From contig JASCPG010000005.1 in assembly GCA_029960085.1 (NCBI GenBank), positions 1-64,000 of the forward strand: a DNA stretch of 64,000 bases, given 5' to 3'. Below the pieces are notes generated by a model that saw only the letters and a program-made list of their open reading frames with translations, had not been told where the DNA came from and searched no databases. The stretch's first letter is position 1. Each line of letters begins with the position of its first letter. The stretch comes from Microbacteriaceae bacterium PS02067. Its GTDB lineage: Bacteria > Actinomycetota > Actinomycetes > Actinomycetales > Microbacteriaceae. Below, piece by piece: positions 42,418-50,462 of this stretch. Position numbers and translations under genes: made by a program.

Positions 42418-43091
42418 TCCGTCCGCAGCGTGCCGAACAGCTTGTAGACGAGGCCCGTCGCGGTCTCACTGGTGGTGAGCGAGATCGAGGTGAAGGGGCC
42501 GGAGTATGAGACGGTCGAGTCATCGCCGCCGGCGGGAGCGAGTCCGAGTGAGGCCCAGAGGGCGCGATAGTGATCGGCGATCTCTGCGGCGCTCTGCTCG
42601 GTCCGCGCGGTGAGACCCGCCTGCATCCTCGTGCCCTCTGAGGCGATCGACGAGTAGATGATCTCCGCGCCCGCCACCGGAGCCGCGACAGAAGTGGGGA
42701 AGCCGTCCACGAGCTTCCCCTGGGCGGTGGCGTCGGGCGGGAGCGGTGCGGCCACAAGCGGCGACGCCTGCGTCCGCTCGGGCAGTCGCGCGGCGTCCGA
42801 CTGGCCTGTCTCCGGTGGCAGTACTTCGCTGCCGTCGACGGGCGTGGGCGCTGTGGTCGGTGTGGTCGGTGTTCCAGGCGACTCGGTCGTCCCCTGGGTC
42901 GGTCCCTGGACCGACCCAGACCGCGCTGTGTCGGCACTCCCGCCCGCGCCAGGCCGCTCGACAAGCAGCGATCCCGCCCAGATGAGCCCCGCGGCGACGA
43001 TCACGGCGATGCCGATCAGCGCCCATCGCATTCCGCGCGTCAGCGCGCGCGTCTTCGTCTCGGGCGCATCTGCGCCCTCAGTCGTCCCCAT
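42414..43091 (-). CDS. Membrane-anchored hypothetical protein with Pro/Thr linker
   Basis: I do not recognise this 225-residue protein. It has a short cytoplasmic N-terminus, one membrane helix (~21-42, MRWALIGIAVIVAAGLIWAG), a Pro/Thr/Gly-rich linker of ~65 residues and a small C-terminal domain (~120-225) that looks alpha/beta, with SAAEIADHYRALWASLGL. The start is ATG at 43091 with GGGGA upstream. It leads a coupled operon of five: this gene, MFS transporter, propeller, GT2, deacetylase. Confidence 0.65.
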   Translation of the reverse strand: MGTTEGADAPETKTRALTRGMRWALIGIAVIVAAGLIWAGSLLVERPGAGGSADTARSGSVQGPTQGTTESPGTPTTPTTAPTPVDGSEVLPPETGQSDAARLPERTQASPLVAAPLPPDATAQGKLVDGFPTSVAAPVAGAEIIYSSIASEGTRMQAGLTARTEQSAAEIADHYRALWASLGLAPAGGDDSTVSYSGPFTSISLTTSETATGLVYKLFGTLRTE

Positions 43092-43433
43092 TTACGGATC
43101 CCCACATGCTCCGTACCGCCACTGCTTCCCACACTCGTTCGTCCGACATGATCGGCCGCCGTCCCCGGGGCAGATCTGTGCGGGCGATCGCCTCCTCAGA
43201 ATCTACTCAGCTTCCCCCTCGTGCCGATAGCCACGTCCCGCGCAACCTCGGTGAACGGCGCGCCCGCCCTCGTGTGGGAGGAAGGGCGGGCGCGCCGCGT
43301 GGTGGCCGGCGCATACCCGCCGGGGGTCGGCATACCGCACCCGTGCGCGCGCACGAGGAGCACCCACCGACCCTGCCCGAAGGCGGGATCGTCTGCGTGG
43401 GTCGGCTGGGCCGGGCATGCTCGGTCACCTCTT
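43092..43433. other. Intergenic region with a terminator
   Basis: These 342 bases separate two minus-strand genes. They hold the hairpin at 43257-43296 that should end the sugar transferase transcript. The last ~160 bases before 43091 would contain the promoter of the five-gene operon. I see no convincing -35/-10 pair, open frame or RNA gene. Confidence 0.55.
43257..43296 (-). terminator. Terminator of the sugar transferase gene
   Basis: A perfect 14-base-pair stem (43257-43270 with 43283-43296) has a 12-base loop. It lies about 140 bases beyond the sugar transferase stop. Confidence 0.75.
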
Positions 43434-44951
43434 TCAGTACGCTCCGCTCGGGCGGACCATGACGGCCGCAGTGCGGAGGATGATCTTCACATCGGCCAGG
43501 AGCGACCAGTTCTCGACGTAGTTGAGGTCGAGGCGCACGCTCTGTTCCCAGGACAGGTCGCTGCGTCCGCTCACCTGCCACAGGCCCGTGATGCCGGGCT
43601 GCACGTACAGTCGCCGCAGCACCTGATGGTCGTAGTCGGCCACCTCGCTCGGCAGCGGAGGCCGAGGGCCGACGACGCTCATGTCACCGACGAGCACATT
43701 CCAGAACTGCGGCAGCTCGTCGAGCGAGAACTTCCGCAGCACCGCACCGACCCGGGTGACACGGGGGTCGTTGCGCAACTTGAAGAGCGGTCCCGAGCCC
43801 TCGTTGGATGCCGCGAGTTCGGCCTTTCGGGCCTCGGCATCCACTCCCATCGTGCGGAACTTCAGGATCTCGAACACCTGGCCGTCACGCCCGATGCGAC
43901 GCTGGCGGAAGAACACCCCGCCCGGGCTGTCGAGGACGATCAGAAGTGCGATCAGCGGCGTGATGAGGGCGATCGGCACGAGCGCGAGCGTGGCGACGAC
44001 GACGTCCAGTGCGCGCTTGGCGCGCAGCGTGGAGCGGTCGAAGCGGGGCAGGCTCACGTGGGTCAGCGCGAGCCCGTGCGTACGGTCGAAGGCGATCCGC
44101 GAGCGGTCGACGTCGGTGAGGCGCGTGGCGAGGATCAGGTCGGTCGCGGCCCCCTCGAGGCTCCAGCTGAGCCGGCGCAGATAGTCGGCGTCGTGGACAC
44201 CGTCGGCGACGATCACGGTCTCGATGCAGAGCTCCTTGGCGAGGCGCGCGACCTCCTCCGGGCGGCCCAAGGTGGCGAATGTCCGGCCGGCCACCTCGAC
44301 GCTGGTGCCTTCGTCGCCGAGCAGGGCGACACCCAGCACGTTGTGGATGAGGCGTGAGTCGGCCAGAAGCGACGTCAGCGCGTACTCGACGCTGCTGCGC
44401 GAGCCCACGACGATCGTGCGCGGCCCCATGGTGCGGTGCGGCGGTCGGCGCCGGGCGAAGGTGCGGCGCGTTGCGCGCACCGCCACGAGCGTCGCCGCAC
44501 CGAGCGGCACGGTGAGCAGCAGGTGCGGCCCGAGCACGGGCCAGCCGGTCACGACCGACAGCGTCGCGATCGCCGCGACGCCCACCATCGTGGAGTGCAG
44601 GATCGGCGCGAGTTCGAAACGCTCGCCGGCCCCCCGCCGGTGCGCGTGATCGCTCAGCACGATGAGCGTCGCCGCCCACGCGGCCACGATGACGACCGCA
44701 GCCGTGACCGACATGCGATCGAGCTCGGTCGCCGGCGCCACCGCGTGCAGAACGGTGGTCAGAGCGGCGGCCGACGCGATGATCGCGGTGTCGATGAGCG
44801 CGAAGCGTGCCCGTCGACGCCGGCCCTGACTCAGTCGCCGCTCGAGCACCGGCATGACCTTCGGCGCGCCGATCGTCTGCGTGATCGGCGCCGGCGTCGT
44901 TGCGACGTGCGATGCGACGTGCGTCGGCGCACCCGACACGAGCGCGGTCAA
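43434..44951 (-). CDS. Polyprenyl-phosphate sugar phosphotransferase (EPS initiating enzyme)
   Basis: This enzyme moves a sugar-1-phosphate from a nucleotide sugar to undecaprenyl phosphate and so starts the EPS repeat unit. At 505 residues it has the WbaP/CpsE layout: about four N-terminal membrane helices (~55-175), a CoA-binding-like Rossmann domain (~180-300, with IVVGSRSSVEYALT), and the bacterial sugar-transferase domain (~315-505). That domain has KRALDVVVATLAL, LKFRTM, KFSLDELPQFWNVL, GDMSVVGPRPPL and PGITGLWQVSGRS. The start is TTG at 44951 because GAGGGAG lies seven bases upstream; GTG at 44939 is the alternative. It is separated from the rest of the cluster by a terminator and has its own long upstream region. 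Confidence 0.92.
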   Translation of the reverse strand: MTALVSGAPTHVASHVATTPAPITQTIGAPKVMPVLERRLSQGRRRRARFALIDTAIIASAAALTTVLHAVAPATELDRMSVTAAVVIVAAWAATLIVLSDHAHRRGAGERFELAPILHSTMVGVAAIATLSVVTGWPVLGPHLLLTVPLGAATLVAVRATRRTFARRRPPHRTMGPRTIVVGSRSSVEYALTSLLADSRLIHNVLGVALLGDEGTSVEVAGRTFATLGRPEEVARLAKELCIETVIVADGVHDADYLRRLSWSLEGAATDLILATRLTDVDRSRIAFDRTHGLALTHVSLPRFDRSTLRAKRALDVVVATLALVPIALITPLIALLIVLDSPGGVFFRQRRIGRDGQVFEILKFRTMGVDAEARKAELAASNEGSGPLFKLRNDPRVTRVGAVLRKFSLDELPQFWNVLVGDMSVVGPRPPLPSEVADYDHQVLRRLYVQPGITGLWQVSGRSDLSWEQSVRLDLNYVENWSLLADVKIILRTAAVMVRPSGAY

Positions 44952-45412
44952 CGCTCTGCTCCCTCGATCGCGGGCGCGATGGATCGGCGCTCCCGGCGCG
45001 CGCAGGCGCGCGCCACAGTGATTCCCCCCATGAGATTCCCCAGTGTTCCCCGTTGCAGGCCGAAGCCCGCGATCCCCAGCGGCGGAACCAGTCCGCCATT
45101 CCCCGTTCTCCCCGACTGCCCCCGGATCGACTCCCACATCGACCCCGGGACCGGACTGGAGGACGCCGACCCCTCGGCATCCGTCCTGCCTTTCGACAGC
45201 CGGTTGGGGATGAGTATTGCACATCCGCGCCTCCCTGGGAAGCACCCGTGAAACGAAGCTTCCCCGGGCGGTCGAGGCGCCCGCGTGTCGTGCCCGAAGT
45301 CCGGGGCCCCGCCCCTCCCGGCGGCGAGAATGGAGGTGCCAGTACGATCGCCGGTCGTCCCCAGCGGCTCGTGCCCTCGGAGTCCCCAGCTTGAGGGCCA
45401 GGCGATGTGGCG

Positions 45413-45462
45413 GAGGCCTTCGCGGGCGCTCCCTCCCGGAGAGCACTGCCCGCGAAGGCCTC
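45413..45462. repeat. Long inverted repeat upstream of glmS
   Basis: A perfect 15-base-pair stem (45413-45427 with 45448-45462) encloses a 20-base loop that can itself fold (CTCC with GGAG). Terminators are not expected between divergent genes, so it may end an unannotated short transcript or shield glmS. Confidence 0.7.
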
Positions 45463-45517
45463 ACTTCGCGAAGCCCTCGGACGGTTTTGCGAGGGGTCCG
45501 ACCAAACCTCGGCGGGC

Positions 45518-45523
45518 TACCCT
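45518..45523 (+). promoter_or_regulatory. glmS -10 box, leaderless type
   Basis: TACCCT ends seven bases before the glmS ATG. No Shine-Dalgarno sequence fits in the gap and no clear -35 box is seen at the normal distance. Confidence 0.55.
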
Positions 45524-45530
45524 TGACCCT

Positions 45531-47381
45531 ATGTGTGGAATCGTCGGATACGTGGGCCCGCGCGAAAGCCAGGCCATCCTCCTCTCGGGTCTCGCCCGCC
45601 TCGAGTACCGCGGCTACGACTCGGCCGGCATCGCCGTCATCGACGGATCGGGCGACCTCGACATGCGCAAGCGGGCCGGCAAGCTCCAGGTGCTGCGCGA
45701 CGACCTCGCGGCCCACCCGATGCCCGACGGCACGACGGGAATCGGTCACACCCGCTGGGCGACGCACGGCGGTCCGACGGATGCCAACGCGCATCCGCAC
45801 CTCGCCGACGACGGCAAGCTCGCCGTCATCCACAACGGCATCATCGAGAACTTCGCCGAGCTGAAGGCGGAACTGCTCTCGCTCGGCTACACCTTCCGCT
45901 CCGAGACGGACACCGAGGTCGCGGCGGTCCTGCTCGGACACGAGTACGGCACCTCCGGCGATCTCACGGCAGCCTTCCGGTCGGTCGTCTCGCGCCTCGA
46001 GGGTGCCTTCACGCTGCTCGCGATGCACCAGGACCAGCCCGGACTCGTCGTCGGCGCGCGCCGGAACTCGCCGCTCGTGATCGGCCTCGGCGACGGCGAG
46101 AACTTCCTCGGGTCGGATGTCGCCGCGTTCGTCGAGCACACGCGCAGCGCCCTCGCCATCGGCCAGGACGAGATCGTCGCGATCACTCCCGGCGGCGTCG
46201 AGATCACCGACTTCGAGGGCGTTGCCGTCGAGGCGTCCCCGTTCGAGGTCGTCTGGGACGCTTCCGCAGCGGAGAAGGGCGGCTGGTCCTCGTTCATGGC
46301 CAAGGAGGTCTCCGAGGAGCCCGAGGCCGTCGCCAACACGATCCGCGGGCGCGTCCACGACGGCGAGGTCGTGATCCCGGAGCTCGACGGTCTCGACGAT
46401 CTGTTCACCGGCATCCGTCGCATCATCGTCATCGCGTGCGGCACCGCCGCCTACGCGGCCCAGACCGGTGCGTACGCCATCGAGCAGTGGACCCGCGTCC
46501 CCGTGAGCGTCGAGCTCGCCCACGAGTTCCGTTACCGCGATCCCGTCATCGGCGACGACACTCTCGTCGTGTCGATCTCGCAGTCCGGCGAGACGATGGA
46601 CACCCTCATGGCCGTCAAGTACGCGCGCGAGTGCGGCGCCAAGACGCTGTCGATCTGCAACACGCAGGGCGCGACGATCCCGCGCGAGTCGGATGCCGTG
46701 ATCTACACCCACGCGGGGCCCGAGGTCGCCGTGGCATCCACGAAGGCGTTCGTCGCCCAGATCACCGCGCTGTACCTGCTCGCCCTCCATGTCGGCCGAC
46801 TGCGCGGGGTGCTCTCCGCCGCCGAGTCCGCCGATCACGTGCGGGAGCTCGAGGCGGTCCCCGCGAAGATCCAGCGCGTGCTGGACGAGGAGCAGACGCA
46901 CATCGAGCAGTTCTCGCGTTGGATGGCAGACACCCAGTCGGTGCTCTTCCTCGGCCGTCACGTCGGGTTCCCCATCGCGCTCGAGGGGGCCCTCAAGCTC
47001 AAGGAGATCAGCTACATCCATGCCGAGGGGTTCGCCGCAGGCGAGCTCAAGCACGGTCCGATCGCGCTGATCGAGCCGGGGCAGCCGGTCTTCGTGATCG
47101 TGCCGTCGCCGCGCGAGTCGGCGGAGCTGCACAAGAAGGTCGTGTCGAACATCCAGGAGATCCGCGCGCGCGGAGCCCGGGTGATCGTCGTCGCGGAAGA
47201 AGGGGATGCCGCGGTGCTGCCCTTCGCCGACGAGGTGCTGCGGATCCCGCTCGCGGGGCCCTTCTTCGAGCCGCTGCTGGCGGTCGTGCCGCTGCACATC
47301 TTCGCGATGGGCCTCGCGACGGCGAAGGGTCTCGATGTCGACCAGCCGCGGAACCTCGCGAAGTCCGTCACCGTCGAGTGA
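45531..47381 (+). CDS. glmS: Glutamine-fructose-6-phosphate aminotransferase
   Basis: GlmS makes glucosamine-6-phosphate from fructose-6-phosphate and glutamine, the entry to amino-sugar synthesis. At 616 residues it is of usual length. Cys2 in MCGIVGYVG becomes the N-terminal nucleophile of the class II amidotransferase domain (1 to ~215), with GHTRWATHG as a glutamine-site motif. Two SIS domains follow (~290-430 and ~465-605) with SISQSGETMDT and VASTKAF, and the end is LAKSVTVE. The start ATG 45531 is fixed because Cys must be residue 2; upstream in-frame sequence is non-coding. Divergent from the EPS sugar transferase, it likely supplies the amino sugars used there. Confidence 0.98.
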   Translation: MCGIVGYVGPRESQAILLSGLARLEYRGYDSAGIAVIDGSGDLDMRKRAGKLQVLRDDLAAHPMPDGTTGIGHTRWATHGGPTDANAHPHLADDGKLAVIHNGIIENFAELKAELLSLGYTFRSETDTEVAAVLLGHEYGTSGDLTAAFRSVVSRLEGAFTLLAMHQDQPGLVVGARRNSPLVIGLGDGENFLGSDVAAFVEHTRSALAIGQDEIVAITPGGVEITDFEGVAVEASPFEVVWDASAAEKGGWSSFMAKEVSEEPEAVANTIRGRVHDGEVVIPELDGLDDLFTGIRRIIVIACGTAAYAAQTGAYAIEQWTRVPVSVELAHEFRYRDPVIGDDTLVVSISQSGETMDTLMAVKYARECGAKTLSICNTQGATIPRESDAVIYTHAGPEVAVASTKAFVAQITALYLLALHVGRLRGVLSAAESADHVRELEAVPAKIQRVLDEEQTHIEQFSRWMADTQSVLFLGRHVGFPIALEGALKLKEISYIHAEGFAAGELKHGPIALIEPGQPVFVIVPSPRESAELHKKVVSNIQEIRARGARVIVVAEEGDAAVLPFADEVLRIPLAGPFFEPLLAVVPLHIFAMGLATAKGLDVDQPRNLAKSVTVE

Positions 47382-47440
47382 GGTTCCGCGCGGCTGACGG
47401 CGTCGCCGTCGGCGCCCGCATCCGCCCCGACCGGCGCCGG

Positions 47441-47446
47441 TAGGCT
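47441..47446 (+). promoter_or_regulatory. acpS -10 box, leaderless type
   Basis: TAGGCT ends seven bases before the GTG start of acpS. It gives acpS-alr their own start separate from glmS. Confidence 0.55.
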
Positions 47447-47453
47447 GGATGCC

Positions 47454-47882
47454 GTGATCGTCGGTATCGGCGTCGACCTCGTCGACATCCCACGCTTCGA
47501 GCGGTCGATCGCGCGCACGCCGCGGCTCCTCGAGCGGCTGTTCGCACCGGGGGAGCGCGCCCTGAAGCCGCACTCGCTGGCTGCGCGCTACGCCGCGAAA
47601 GAGGCCCTCATCAAGGCCCTCGGCGGCTCGGAGGGCGTGCACTGGACCGATATCGAAGTGGCCTCCGAGCCGAGCGGGCGGCCGGTGTTCGCGCTGACCG
47701 GTGAGACGGCCGAGACGGTGGATGCCCGCGGCATCCGCTCGCTTCACCTGTCGCTCAGTCATGATGCGGGCCTTGCGACCGCGTACGTCATCGCCGAATC
47801 GGTGGGCGTCTCGCCCGCCGCCTCGACACACGTGCCCACGGAGGCCGCGGTCGCCACCCCGGCCGAAGGAGCCTCGGCATGA
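47454..47882 (+). CDS. acpS: Holo-acyl carrier protein synthase
   Basis: AcpS moves phosphopantetheine from coenzyme A to the serine of acyl carrier proteins. GVDLVDIPRFE at 6-16 includes the metal-binding Asp8. AARYAAKEALIKALG (~43-57) includes the second metal ligand, a glutamate. SLSHD near 102 is also conserved. The 142 residues include ~20 extra C-terminal residues rich in Ala/Thr/Pro. The start is GTG at 47454 by the leaderless -10 box. It overlaps alr by ATGA. Beyond the fatty-acid carrier it may also activate the EPS-locus carrier protein at 31.4 kb. Confidence 0.96.
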   Translation: MIVGIGVDLVDIPRFERSIARTPRLLERLFAPGERALKPHSLAARYAAKEALIKALGGSEGVHWTDIEVASEPSGRPVFALTGETAETVDARGIRSLHLSLSHDAGLATAYVIAESVGVSPAASTHVPTEAAVATPAEGASA

Positions 47883-49003
47883 GCAGCCTCCCCGCCGGCG
47901 TCCTGCGCGAAGCGCTCATCGACACCGCCGCCATCACCGAGAACGTGAGGCATCTGCGCCGCGTCACCGATTCCGACGTGATCGCCGTCGTCAAAGCGGA
48001 CGGCTACGGTCACGGCGCTGCGCGTTCCGCCGCCGCCGCTCTCGCCGGCGGCGCGAACCGGATCGGCGTCTCCGACATCTCCGAGGCGCTCGCGCTCCGC
48101 AGGGCCGGGATCGGCGCGCCGATCCTCGCGTGGCTGCATGCGCGCGGGGCATCCTTCGTGGAGGCGGCCGCCGCGCGGATCGAGCTCGGCATCTCGAGTT
48201 TCGAGCAGCTCGAGGCGGCTGCGGCCGCGGCATCCGGCGACGGTCCTGTCGCGGTGCACCTCAAGGCCGAGACGGGTCTCGGACGCAACGGCATCGCCCC
48301 CGCCGACCTCGGCCGCGTGTTCTCCGAAGCGGCGCGCCTCGAACGCATCGGGCGGCTGCGTGTCGTCGGGATCTTCAGTCATCTCTCGAACACGAGCGAG
48401 GCCGACGACCTCGCCGCGGTCTCCCGTTTCGAGGGCGCGCTCTCGCTCGCAGCGACGCACGGGCTTGCGCCGCAGGTGCGGCACATCGCCGCCTCGCATG
48501 CGGCGATCGCCCTGCCCCAGGCGCGCTTCGGGTGCGTGCGGCTCGGGATCGCGATCTACGGACTCTCGCCCTTCCCCGACCGCACCTCGGCCTACCTCGG
48601 CCTTCGCCCCGCGATGACCTTGCGCGGGGCGGTCGCGGCCGTGCGACGGGTGCCCGCGGGGCAGGGAGTGTCGTACGGCTACGTGCACCGCACGGAGGAG
48701 GAGACGACGCTCGCCCTCGTGCCGCTCGGCTACGCCGACGGTGTGCCGCGCGCGGCCTCCGGCGCTGCGGCCGTGCGCATCGGCGGCGCGACGTTCCCGG
48801 TCGCGGGTCGCATCGCGATGGACCAGTTCGTCGTGGATGTCGGGTCGCACCCCGTCGCCGTGGGCGATGAGGCGGTGCTGTTCGGCGACCCGACCCTCGG
48901 TCACCCGCCGGTGGAGGCCTGGGCCGACGCCGCGGACACGATCAACTACGAGATCGTCACACGGATCGGCCCGCGCGTGCCCCGCCGCGAGGTCGCACGA
49001 TGA
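47879..49003 (+). CDS. alr: Alanine racemase
   Basis: Alr interconverts L- and D-alanine with PLP for peptidoglycan synthesis. At 374 residues, PLP binds Lys39 in VVKADGYGHG. The second catalytic residue is the tyrosine of SYGYVHRT, and RIAMDQFVVDV and INYEIVTRIGPRVPR are family-typical. It is a barrel plus C-terminal beta domain, soluble. The start is ATG at 47879, four bases inside acpS. A 229-base gap with an inverted repeat separates it from tsaE, unlike the tight spacing upstream. Confidence 0.97.
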   Translation: MSSLPAGVLREALIDTAAITENVRHLRRVTDSDVIAVVKADGYGHGAARSAAAALAGGANRIGVSDISEALALRRAGIGAPILAWLHARGASFVEAAAARIELGISSFEQLEAAAAAASGDGPVAVHLKAETGLGRNGIAPADLGRVFSEAARLERIGRLRVVGIFSHLSNTSEADDLAAVSRFEGALSLAATHGLAPQVRHIAASHAAIALPQARFGCVRLGIAIYGLSPFPDRTSAYLGLRPAMTLRGAVAAVRRVPAGQGVSYGYVHRTEEETTLALVPLGYADGVPRAASGAAAVRIGGATFPVAGRIAMDQFVVDVGSHPVAVGDEAVLFGDPTLGHPPVEAWADAADTINYEIVTRIGPRVPRREVAR

Positions 49004-49101
49004 CCCGGCATGCGCGCGCCGGGGCCACGCCCTTCGTCAGCGCGACCCCCGCTGTCGCGGGGCTCGGCGGGCATCCGTTCGGCTTCTTCGCCGACTCTCG
49101 C

Positions 49102-49199
49102 GAACCGTATTCAGTCCGCAGCGCGGGCGCACGGGGCCGGAGCCGCGGAAACACGGGGCCCGGCCGCGGCGCCCGCTCCGCGCAGACTGAATGCGGAAC
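49102..49199. repeat. Imperfect inverted repeat between alr and tsaE
   Basis: The arms 49102-49130 and 49169-49199 are imperfectly complementary, sharing CATTCAGTC/TATTCAGTC cores and GCGGGCGC ends. They enclose a GC-rich centre that can fold again. No convincing gene is present in the gap. It could end the acpS-alr transcript or be a small repeat element. Confidence 0.55.
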
Positions 49200-49232
49200 G
49201 GCGAGTGCGGGGCGCGGATCGGTGGAGGCGGC

Positions 49233-49736
49233 ATGAGCGGGCTGGATGCCTTCGTCGGCGAGCGCGAGATCGCCTCGCCGTCCGAGATGGAGGCCCTGGG
49301 TCGTGAGCTCGGCGGGGCGCTCGCGGGCGGTGACCTGGTCGTGCTCACGGGCGCGCTGGGTGCCGGAAAGACCACCCTCACCAGGGGAATCGCCGCGGCC
49401 TTGGGCGTGCGCGGGCGGGTGCAGAGCCCGACGTTCGTGATCGCGCGCACGCATCCGTCGCTCGGTGACGGTCCGTCGCTCGTGCACGTGGATGCGTACC
49501 GGCTCGGCACAGACGGAGAGCTCGACGATCTCGACATCGACTATCCGCACTCCGTCGTCATCGCGGAGTGGGCGGCGCCTTATGCCGCAGCCGTCGCCGA
49601 CACGTGGTGGGAGGTCGAGATCGACCGCGGCTGGTCGGGCACCGGGGTCGACAACGCGTGCGGCACGGCGGGACCGCACGTCGCCGACATGGAGGATGCC
49701 GCGCCCCGGCTCGTCCGCATCTCGCGCCGCCCCTAG
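49233..49736 (+). CDS. tsaE: tRNA t6A synthesis ATPase TsaE
   Basis: TsaE is the ATPase that works with TsaB and TsaD in making the t6A modification of ANN-decoding tRNAs. The Walker A loop GALGAGKTT is near 40-48. SPTFVIA and HVDAYRLG are family signatures, and VVIAEWA is the third motif. At 167 residues it is slightly long, with an insertion after EVEIDRG. The start is ATG at 49233 with GGTGGAGG in front. tsaB follows after 45 bases with its own -10 box. Confidence 0.95.
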   Translation: MSGLDAFVGEREIASPSEMEALGRELGGALAGGDLVVLTGALGAGKTTLTRGIAAALGVRGRVQSPTFVIARTHPSLGDGPSLVHVDAYRLGTDGELDDLDIDYPHSVVIAEWAAPYAAAVADTWWEVEIDRGWSGTGVDNACGTAGPHVADMEDAAPRLVRISRRP

Positions 49737-49769
49737 CCCTGCCGAGCCGCCCCTCCGCCGGGGCCCGAC

Positions 49770-49775
49770 TACCCT
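49770..49775 (+). promoter_or_regulatory. tsaB -10 box, leaderless type
   Basis: TACCCT ends six bases before the GTG of tsaB. The intervening GGAGAG also resembles a Shine-Dalgarno site, so read-through transcripts from tsaE could be translated as well. Confidence 0.5.
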
Positions 49776-49781
49776 GGAGAG

Positions 49782-50462
49782 GTGATCCTCGGCATCGACA
49801 CCTCGCTCGGCACGGCCGTGGCCGTCGTCGACCTCGACGGAGTCGTACGCGCCGAGGCATCCAGCGACAACCCGCTCGGACACGCCGAGGTCATCGGCGA
49901 CCTGCTGCAGGCCGCGCTCGCGGATGCCGCGCGCGGGCCACTCGGGCAGACCGGCGCCATCGAGCCCGTGACCCTGACACATGTTGCCGCGGGAATGGGC
50001 CCGGGCCCGTTCACGGGGCTGCGGGTCGGGATCGCCGCCGCGCGCGCCTTCGCCCTGGGTCGGGGGCTCCCGGTCGTCGCCGTACCGAGCCACGACGCGG
50101 CGGCGCTCGAGGTGTTCCTCGCGAGCGCGCTCACAGATCCCTTCGCCGAGGTGCCTCGCTTCGGCATCGTCACTGATGCTCGCCGTCGGGAGTTCGCCTA
50201 CACCGTCTATGACGGCATCGACGACGATGGCCTCCCGGTGCGGGTCGCCGGCCCCGCCCTCACTCCGCGCGACGAGATTGACACCGTGCTCGCAGGCTTC
50301 GGAGCCGAACGCCGCGACGCCGTCTCGATCTCGGCGGCGATGCTCGCCACGGTCGCCGCCCGGGCGGTCGCCGCGGGGCGTGGGCTCACCGGCCCCGAAC
50401 CGCTGTACCTCCGCGCGCCCGACGTCACGCTGCCGCGTGCGCCCAAACGGGTGACCGCATGA
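49782..50462 (+). CDS. tsaB: tRNA t6A synthesis protein TsaB
   Basis: TsaB is a Gcp/actin-fold partner without its own catalysis that pairs with TsaD. It is 226 residues. ILGIDTSLGTAVAV opens the fold, GMGPGPFTGLRVGIAAARAFA is the family signature and VVAVPSHDAAALE follows. The start is GTG at 49782. It overlaps rimI by ATGA, so the acetyltransferase is made in step with it. Confidence 0.94.
   Translation: MILGIDTSLGTAVAVVDLDGVVRAEASSDNPLGHAEVIGDLLQAALADAARGPLGQTGAIEPVTLTHVAAGMGPGPFTGLRVGIAAARAFALGRGLPVVAVPSHDAAALEVFLASALTDPFAEVPRFGIVTDARRREFAYTVYDGIDDDGLPVRVAGPALTPRDEIDTVLAGFGAERRDAVSISAAMLATVAARAVAAGRGLTGPEPLYLRAPDVTLPRAPKRVTA

Larger units (their letters stand above)
44952..45530. other. 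Long divergent intergenic region with G-tract and inverted repeats
   Basis: These 579 bases lie between the sugar transferase (leftward) and glmS (rightward). The part nearest the sugar transferase (45021-45113) has six copies of a TTCCCC-type word, read as GGGGAA on the minus strand. A 15-base-pair inverted repeat is at 45413-45462, and the glmS -10 box is at 45518-45523. I find no coding frame. The glmS ribozyme of Firmicutes is not recognisable. Confidence 0.6.

Noticed and set aside
44952-45530. glmS ribozyme in the glmS upstream region
   Set aside because: The ribozyme is known from Firmicutes, no matching pseudoknot core is recognised, and the -10 box seven bases before ATG implies a leaderless message.
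43434-47831. Very long minus-strand open frame of 1465 codons
   Set aside because: Only the part from TTG 44951 has sugar transferase features. The rest is glmS read in antisense plus intergenic sequence, an effect of high GC content.
49000-49236. 78-codon frame linking alr and tsaE by ATGA at both ends
   Set aside because: The start-stop overlaps are tempting, but the frame crosses the inverted repeat at 49102-49199, its product is low-complexity Gly/Arg/Ser/Ala, and no ribosome site is seen. I treat it as non-coding with low certainty.
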